Source of the DNA: Histoplasma ohiense
Lineage: Eukaryota; Ascomycota; Eurotiomycetes; Onygenales; Ajellomycetaceae
Reading direction: 5' to 3'
Length of the DNA stretch: 64,000 bases
Assembly (NCBI GenBank): GCA_017607445.1
Contig: JAEVHH010000004.1
Span: 372,001 to 436,000, forward strand
The notes beneath the pieces were generated by a model. It had not been told where the DNA came from. It worked only from the letters and a program-made list of their open reading frames with translations, and did not search any database. Shown piece after piece: positions 57,225 through 64,000 of the stretch. Within the stretch, counting starts at the first letter, position 1; each line of letters opens with the position of its first letter. The position numbers and the translations under genes were made by a program.

Positions 57225-58224
57225 GAGCACGAGTTTTTATTTTGTTTGATTTTCCTTTTGCCTCTTTCCTTATTACACTTTTCTATCTGTGTGTTATAGA
57301 AAACTTGGAAGTGGATAAGTATGTGTCAGGAGCCATGATGAGTTGAAACGGTGTCTCTGGAATGGTGTTGATTGGTTATATTGGGGCCCATCAAGCGATC
57401 AACACGACATGGAAATCCTTCGCCCATTTGGTATCGGTTTCCAACCCTCCCACCATCTCTCCCTCCGCCTCCTTATACACCCCCTTTCCTCCTTTCCGCC
57501 AACCTACGATACCGAATATCCTTGTTTGTTTCTTGTTCACAACTTACCCTCCTGCTTCATTCTTATCGTATACTTCCTCGCCTCGCCGGCAAACATTTAA
57601 CCATCCGCTCCCTCTTCTCCCCAACCCTCCCACGTCACATCAATGACAACACCTCTCCGTACCCACACCCACCAGTCTGCCTTCGTCGCCCAGGCAGCGG
57701 GGATCTGCTAAGTGCAACCCGCGCTCCATCACATTGCGCGGTGTTGTATCGTCCAGCTGCCCCTTTTCATTTTTGGTTATGAGCCTATTTTTTTAATTTT
57801 TTTATTTTCGTTCCTAGGCTTATGGGTGTCGTGGGATACACTCCCCTCACTCTACTCGCCCCTCCTTTTTATAGGTCGCGGACGTCATCGCCGTCCTCCA
57901 CCGTCCCTCCCCCTCCTCGACCCCGGTCCATCGGTTTATATAATTTATTATTTTCCTCTTCTCACCCCCTCGCTGGGTACTTCCTTCATTCCTCCTACCT
58001 CTCTTTTAACCTAACTTGGATCTGGGCCGGTTATCCGTGTGTTTGGTTCATCGTTGTGCTGTGTTGGTAGCTGGCTGTTGGCTGTCTCATATATGTCCAT
58101 CCCATGTTCGCAAATTCAATTGATAGCATACTCACTTGAGCCATCGTGGTACTCGCGTCTATTTTTGCTGTTTTGAAGTTTTCCTCTCTTTGTGGATTAG
58201 GATTGGTCATTTATTTTAGTTCCT

Positions 58225-58225
<1 letters not shown>

Positions 58226-58257
<32 letters not shown>
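58226..58257. repeat. Poly-T tract (32 nt)
   Basis: Homopolymer in CT-rich intergenic DNA. Confidence 0.85.
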
Positions 58258-58858
58258 CATTTCCTGTTAAAAGAGCTTGTTACTGTTGTCCTGGTTGCAT
58301 TCGTTTCCTTCGATGATACCACTGCTGTTTTGGTTCCTCTCCCCATTTTTTTCCCCCTGCTCTATTTAATTATTCTGCGTTATTTACTCTATATATTTTT
58401 TGTCTATTCTTTTATTTTATTTACATGTTTGAAAACCTAACCTGTTTTTCGCCTTCTCTGAGTGTCCTGGCCTCGAACTACATATATCCTGAATACATAC
58501 ATACATATATACACGAACATACGTATATATCCACCTAGCCACCACCCTTCTTTTTGCACCTTTTTACTGTTTGAAAGGGACCTATCAGTTCCCGTTAACC
58601 AGCCGTACCTGTATATACTTCCCGTACACTCTTTGTCTGTAAATATAAATACAAAATACCAGAACGGAATCTATGAATTATTTCATCCCAAACCCCAAGG
58701 AATTCCCCCCGTCACCCAATCTTAACAATACCTCCTCCATTTCCCAGCCCAGAAAGCCGCCCCTCATGAACGCCACTGCCCCTCATCTGCAGCCCGAGCA
58801 CATCCCAGCGATGTCTTCTGACCCCGCTGACCCCGCCTTCCCGCCTGCCCGCCCGCCC

Positions 58859-58889
58859 CCATACATACATACATACATACATACATACA
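58859..58889. repeat. (CATA)n microsatellite
   Basis: About seven tetranucleotide units. Confidence 0.85.
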
Positions 58890-59109
58890 CACTAGTACAT
58901 AGTTACGTCCAACAGTTCCATCGGCAGCGTGACGTACCCAATCAAACACGCTCGTTAGCCGCGGATGCAAGCCTCCCCTTGCACAGTCCGCAGCGGGTTC
59001 GAACCATCGCGAACGAACGGGTGGCCAAGCCGAGGCGCCGACAAGCTTGCGCCAAGGGGGACCAATCAGGTGGCTTGGGAAGGTTAAGGCCCTTCGATCT
59101 GGGTTTTTT

Positions 59110-59187
59110 AGAGAGAGGGAGGGAGGGAGGGAGAGAGGGAGAGAGAGACAGACAGACAGACAGACAAAGAGAGAGAGAGAGAGAAAG
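59110..59187. repeat. Compound purine repeat: GGGA, GACA and GA units
   Basis: Three adjoining simple repeats over nearly 80 bp, all purine-rich on the plus strand except the GACA segment. Confidence 0.8.
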
Positions 59188-59831
59188 ATTGTGCGTGGGG
59201 TGAGGCCGTTGCTCGCGAGAGCTGAAGCGGCGTGGGCTGGATGTATTGTGTGATTTGATACGACGTGATGTGATGTGATGGTGGTAATGATGAGGGTGCC
59301 GTGTTTGGAATTGCCAAGGGGGGAATTTGTGGGGGGTGTGGATGTGGATGGATCTTTGGTGGCATGGATTCAGGAGTTCCCGAGTTTAAGTAATGTTACA
59401 TACCTTTCTTTGGTTTGCCTGGAGAATAAGCCATAGAGAAAGTATAGTACAACACTAGAAGCCGTGCTGTCGGATAGAAACATATCGATATGAGCTAATA
59501 ATACTTATGTGTGCTGCTACGTTTGAGGATTCGGAGTCCCCACTACTACTCACGATCAGATAAATGTAGCTACAGTGTGTTCAAATGCGCTCTCAAAATA
59601 CTGGACTGGTTATCAAAGGGCAATAGATTTTGTTGCGCGGGTCATACTGGCCTTGATACAATTAAATAGTATTGCGTGTCCCTTGTGCATGCTGAAATAT
59701 CGAGCCCTGAGTCAGGACTCCGCTATTCATCCAAACCCCCACGGTTAAAATTAGAACAACCCTTGGTGATAGCTAGCCATCCCAACGTCTAACTCCCCGG
59801 ATGAAGGTGAATATCGCACTCCCCTCCCCGT

Positions 59832-61241
59832 CTACCAAGACAACTCTTCCAAAGACCCCCCATTGCACAGCGATTTACAAAACGCCTCTTCTTCCTCGGC
59901 CTCCGGGTTCGGCGCCCCATCCTCCCTCCCCACTGCAGCCGGCCATATTTCAACACCAGCCTCCTTCTCCCGCTGCACATGCGCCATCACGGCTCGCTTG
60001 ACCAGGCCCTTCACATATGCCACCCCCATCTCCTCACGCGGATGCAACGGCCCGCTCCGATACACGCCCACGTTCAAATTCGCCTGCACCAGCGAGCACA
60101 GCACGCGGTCCTCCTCTTCGATCTGCTTCATGAATGCGTCCATCGCTGCGAACTCCTCGTCCGCGCACCCGGCGTGGCGGTAGACCTCGTACTCCATGCG
60201 CACGCTGGTGGCGCTCAACGGCACGCAGCGCGTGAGGTACAGGTAGACGGAGTTGATAGTGATGGCGGAGTTGGGGAAGACGTAGGTCGGGGCCACGTTC
60301 GAGTTGTTATCCGCGGCGTATTCGGGCTTGGGGCGCGCGAAGTGCGCGATGAAGCCCTGTTCAGTGGCCACGCTGTAGTTTTCTAGGTCTGTGGTTGCCG
60401 CGATGCCGGGATGGGCGACGGGGCAGTGGTAGCACTGGGTGGGTTAGAAAGAGTTGGGTTTGTGTGAGTGTGCTATTTTGCGATGAAAGTTTTGCTTTCT
60501 CTTTCTCTTTTCTAACTTAGGGGGAATGGCCGGATCAAACATGGCTCTAAGGTAACATACCTCGTTGTAGTTGTCAACCATCGTCTTCCAATTGTACTCT
60601 GCCTCGAATTCCCATGAGTGATGGTACGAATACTTCTCCATTTGGAAAACACCAAGCCGTTCTTGAGCATCGACTGCCCCGCATTGCTCGTCCCATGACA
60701 CGGACGGGACGTCTTGAGCGTCTAGATTTACCCAGACAAAACCGCATCGGTCGATATGGAGATGGATGGGGAATAGATAATAGTTTTCCGCATTGAAATC
60801 GGGTAAATTTTGGAACCGGGGAGCTTTGGCAAGTTTGCCATTCAAGCCGTAGGACCAACCTGATTGTGTTTGTCAGTCCCTGGGTATAAGAGTTAATAAG
60901 GTACTCCAACAAAACTTACCGTGATATCCACACGAAAGAATCTTCTTACCCTTCCCGGACTTCCCTTTCACAACAGGAAAAGCCCTGTGTCGGCAGACAT
61001 TGTGGAACGCTCTCAACTCGCCGCTGCGATCTTTAATGATGAAGAAAGGATATCCAGCCATTTCATAACTCGCAAAATCTCCCGGATCGGTGAAGCGGTT
61101 TGCATGGGTGATCTGCAGCCATTTCTGGGAGAATATAGCACGCCGTTCCGCTTCGTAGAGCTGGGTCGAATGGTACCACGAGGCGGGGAGAGTCCACTGG
61201 GTGAATGCTTTATGTTCTTTGGTTGTTGTCGCTGATGACAT
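59832..61241 (-). CDS. Rieske non-heme iron oxygenase, choline monooxygenase-like
   Basis: Three exons on the minus strand: 61241-60920, 60859-60561 and 60434-59832, giving 407 residues from MSSATTTKEH. Introns are 60 and 126 nt with GTAAGT and GTATGT donors. The Rieske [2Fe-2S] ligands are C83-R-H85 and C104-G-Y-H107 (NVCRHRAF ... ILSCGYHGWSYGLNGKL). The catalytic alpha domain carries the mononuclear-iron motif NYNECYHCPVAHPG, with H210 and H215 as ligands and E207 before them. An acidic third ligand should lie further on. The C-terminal part (FPNSAITINSVYLYLTRCVP, YRSGPLHPREEMGVAYVKGL) matches the ring-hydroxylating family. Fungal members of this length are named choline monooxygenase, oxidising choline toward betaine aldehyde for glycine betaine or choline use. 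Substrate is inferred from family only. No betaine-aldehyde dehydrogenase or transporter is adjacent. Confidence 0.9.
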
Positions 61242-63069
61242 GATGCAAAACCGTACTGCAGATATATTTTCCGAGTTTGCATGGGGTAGTAAACACGAGG
61301 ATTTCTCGGTGCCAGTGTTCCCGTAGGTGTTGAAGAGTCGTATCTGGCAAGCCGGTATGAGGGACAGTAAGTAGATAGTCAATTGGACAGTCTGTCTGCC
61401 CAATCTTCGAGGCCCAAGCGCCTGCGTTCTCTACATTATTGGAAGCGATAAGAGGAATCATGCTTGCTCATAGAAATCGCAATGAGAATATAGCCCCAGC
61501 CCTCATGGTATTCTTCATGCTTAACCCCCCATCCCCCCCTCCCTCTGTTAAAACTACCTGGCAAGGTTCTATTGCCGCTGTGCTCGACTATCGTAAGTGA
61601 ATAGCAGCAAATCAACCATTACACTCATTACACTCACGGGGAAATTTCTTCGGACAGGTATGTTCGTGTAAAAAACCAACCAGGAGACCGAGTCGCAGAG
61701 GACACATCAACGGAATCCCTGGGTGCAAGCTGACAGATAGCAAACATTGACGGATCCAGACCGGCTTGGATGGGTACATACATACATTCATACATACAAC
61801 CTGTTTGATCGTCGGTGTTTGATGTCGACGCTGAAACCACCACGCTAGCCAGGCAAACCATGCGGAGAATGTCGTGCTAAACATACATGACCAGAAGCGC
61901 CCTCGCTATGGTTACACATTTCGGGGGATCTCAAACGTGGGACGAAAAGTTCAAGAACGCATGCAGAAACCTCGTGAGGAAGCCGGGCTCGGGTTGTGAT
62001 GAGTTTGTCTCCTGTGTAGCCACTCTGGCATGGTGCATGAAACTTCCTCCATCCGGTTTCTCGCATTCTCAGAAACCGAAATGCTGCTGGGGGACATCTA
62101 TGGGCAAGCCATCAAGGCTCGACTTGGTGTTGAAAGTCCATTGACTTACTACGGAATTGGAATTGCTGAGGTTGATATCGTGCTTACCTAACCACCTGTC
62201 CAGCCAAGCCGCATCTTCGTCTGATGAAAGTATCCTGAATGCTTGTCCCTTCGTCCCTCTTTACTCGTATGCATACCTACATGTACGGAGCACATCAGCC
62301 AAGCGACGATCTAATGAATTCATCTCCCGTATCGCCTCCCGAGGCAGAGCGATACTAGTATGCTTAGTCAAATGGCAGTTGATACGTGGACTCAAGAACT
62401 GCACCAGGACCAGGCCCTTTATAGCCTGCTCTCGCCGCGGATAGCGACTGGCCCAACAATCCAGTTAAACAGTCTGGCTGAGAAAAAAAAAAAAAAGTAA
62501 AATAAATCGCCTACCTGCTTGCCTGCTACGTCCGCCGACAGACAACATTTTCATTTCTTTGTCATGACAATGATAATGACCCCCTCTCTCCAAGGAGACG
62601 TATAACATTTTCTGCCCTGAATAAGGAGTCTAAATCCAAACCCCGGATCCCTGCTTTGAAGGCTATTTTCCTTGTCGATGGCTTTTTCTTTATCGATCTA
62701 CCGATCGACGTTGATGTTGAAGCTTAAAGTTAGGTAGGGCCCAGTACCCGGACCATGATGGCATCCCTGCTCGATGCTTATTGCTAGTGTCAACAGGTTT
62801 GGGATAAGCTTTTCTTTGGAATTTGTATGCTCGCAGAGCTTTGTGTGGCGTTGGTCCCCAATGCATTTACTCCTACCAAGAGTCGTAGCGTGGTAACAAT
62901 GTTGACTTTTGACAAAGCTAGAGCGAAGAGAGGGCTCTGCTCAGAACGTTGCTCCAGCAAGCAAAACGAAGACTTGCAGACGAGACACACGATCGAACAA
63001 ACGGAGAAGCCACATTACGAAAATCAGGGTTCAGAAGTTCTATTTATTTATTCATTCATTATTTAATGG
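61242..63069. other. Intergenic DNA upstream of the Rieske oxygenase gene
   Basis: No credible gene. The first few hundred bases should be the promoter of the minus-strand oxygenase. A-rich tract near 62483-62496. Confidence 0.5.
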
Positions 63070-64000
63070 TTATTGTTGTGATGAAGCTGCATGATGCAGA
63101 TGATCTGCACCGCCACAAAGTTGGTCATTGCTCTCCCTTTGTTCCCCCTCTTGATCATACCGTACTTCATATCCAATCGTCTGCACGATCGCATTGTTGG
63201 GATTTGGCACACTCTGTGTTCGCTCTTCTTGGCCTGGCTCGCCCTGTTTTGTCATCTCATCGTTTTTCTCGGCTCCGCCGCTCAGACTTTTATTTTTTGG
63301 ATCCGCTCCCCTCCGAAGCAGGATGGAATTCCTGTACCCTTTCCGAATTCTCTGGCCACTCTTCTCGTCATGATGCAGGGCTTTGCCACTATTTTGGTCG
63401 ATCGTCCCCGCACCATACACAGTCGTTAAGCTTCGTCTTGCTTGCGTCGTCTTTTGCCCTGAATTATTATTGACTTGGCCGGCTGTTGCAGAGTTCGACC
63501 CGCCAGATATGGACAGCTCCAAAAATTCGGTCACCCTGCCGGCCATCAGCCCTGTTTGGAGGTCTGCCATGACACGTTTCAAGCTCGGGATGCATGTTGT
63601 AATTATTGATATGCAGAGCGTTGCTTGTGCCCAGATAGTAGGTCGCACAGCATGCCATGTTTTGTCGAGAGGCCTTGAGCTGAAATACTGGTTTTGCGAG
63701 GCTAGGGAGAATATCGTGAAAAGGGGAACACTATGAGTTGAAGAATGTAAGCGAGTTCCAAAAGTAAAGTGGGCTAGTAACCTGGGAGGGAGGTAGTTGT
63801 TGGAGGTAGCTGTTGGAGTTCCCTTACAATATCCGCATGCAGAAGAAGCTCACAATCGTTAGTCGTTTTCGAGTGGGAAGTTGAACCTGAAATACTAGGA
63901 AGAACGGCAATATGATGAGAGCAATATCGGTGATAATGCTTAGCGTATCAAGTGCAGTATATAGGGCCTGCTGGTTTACGCATCTTCCGTCACTGAAATC
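63070..64000 (-). CDS. Fungal rhodopsin-domain integral membrane protein (partial, 5' end outside window)
   Basis: Read from the right edge on the minus strand: exon 64000-63828 (cut by the window) and exon 63730-63070, joined over a 97-nt intron (GTAAGG..CATAG). The join gives RLTIVSFFCMRIFVPLFTIF. Visible segments are NQQALYTALDTLSIITDIAL with IILPFFLVFQVQLPTRKR (two helices and the conserved DxxLxxLP-like region). Then TWHAVRPTIWAQATLCISII and TTCIPSLKRVMADLQTGLMA follow, the hallmark of the fungal rhodopsin domain family (SAT4/Pth11-like membrane proteins). The tail of about 130 residues is hydrophilic, Gly/Ser/Gln-rich and cytoplasmic by analogy. The full protein should have seven helices; only the last two to three are here. 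These proteins are often linked to surface sensing or sit in secondary-metabolite loci; no role is shown by this context. Confidence 0.85.

Larger units (their letters stand above)
57225..59831. other. CT-rich intergenic region
   Basis: Contains the 3' flank of the gp1-like gene, a 32-nt poly-T (58226-58257), an ATAC repeat (58859-58889) and a GAGG/GACA/GA repeat (59110-59187). Frames here are Pro/Ser/Leu-rich noise. Confidence 0.55.

Noticed and set aside
58985..59010. GGGTTCGAACC resembling a tRNA T-arm
   Set aside because: The T stem does not pair and there is no D-arm or acceptor stem.

Overview
The window looks like nuclear DNA of a filamentous ascomycete. Genes carry short spliceosomal introns (55-180 nt) with GT..AG ends and CTAAC/CTGAC-like branch points. 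Intergenic DNA is long, full of microsatellites and poly-A/poly-T tracts, with AT-rich blocks. The protein families are typical of Eurotiomycetes: an ACS-type MFS transporter, a DUF1275 protein, a gp1-like protein, a choline monooxygenase-like Rieske oxygenase and a fungal rhodopsin-domain protein. An Onygenales (Ajellomycetaceae-like) genome is my best guess; this is inference from gene content and texture, not a database match.

Layout. 1-22.4 kb is gene-poor: one small acidic/basic low-complexity protein gene (2529-3101, minus) with a TATA box, a possible broken coding remnant near 6.4-6.7 kb, and a clearly dead enoyl-CoA hydratase gene (15336-16232) with stops, frameshifts and RIP-like changes. 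22.4-34.2 kb is the densest part: a five-exon WD40/helical scaffold gene (1628 aa), a convergent conserved gene with an in-frame 60-nt intron, an SDR-fold gene whose catalytic Tyr is Phe, an unidentified open frame in AT-rich DNA, and a small secreted protein with dibasic processing sites. 37.2-39 kb holds a three-exon MFS transporter. 39587-41136 is a complete Tc1-type transposon (28-bp perfect terminal inverted repeats, TA duplication, intact DD34E transposase).

42-44.6 kb is a graveyard of catabolic genes: a full-length acyl-CoA dehydrogenase with two frameshifts, head to head with the C-terminal stump of a CaiB/BaiF CoA-transferase, followed by an unidentified broken coding remnant. A DUF1275 membrane protein gene follows (45000-45967). 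46-55.9 kb has no gene I can support; 51.4-53.6 kb is strongly AT-rich. A gp1-like conserved gene lies at 55950-57224, the choline monooxygenase-like gene at 59832-61241, and the right edge cuts a rhodopsin-domain membrane protein gene.

How they work together: the intact genes do not form an obvious pathway. The three broken CoA-metabolism genes (hydratase, dehydrogenase, CoA-transferase) suggest decay of an acyl-CoA degradation capability, or local sequence errors for the two dehydrogenase shifts and the single transferase shift. Two short motifs (TACGGAGTA and TACAGTACAT) recur between genes far more often than chance would give.
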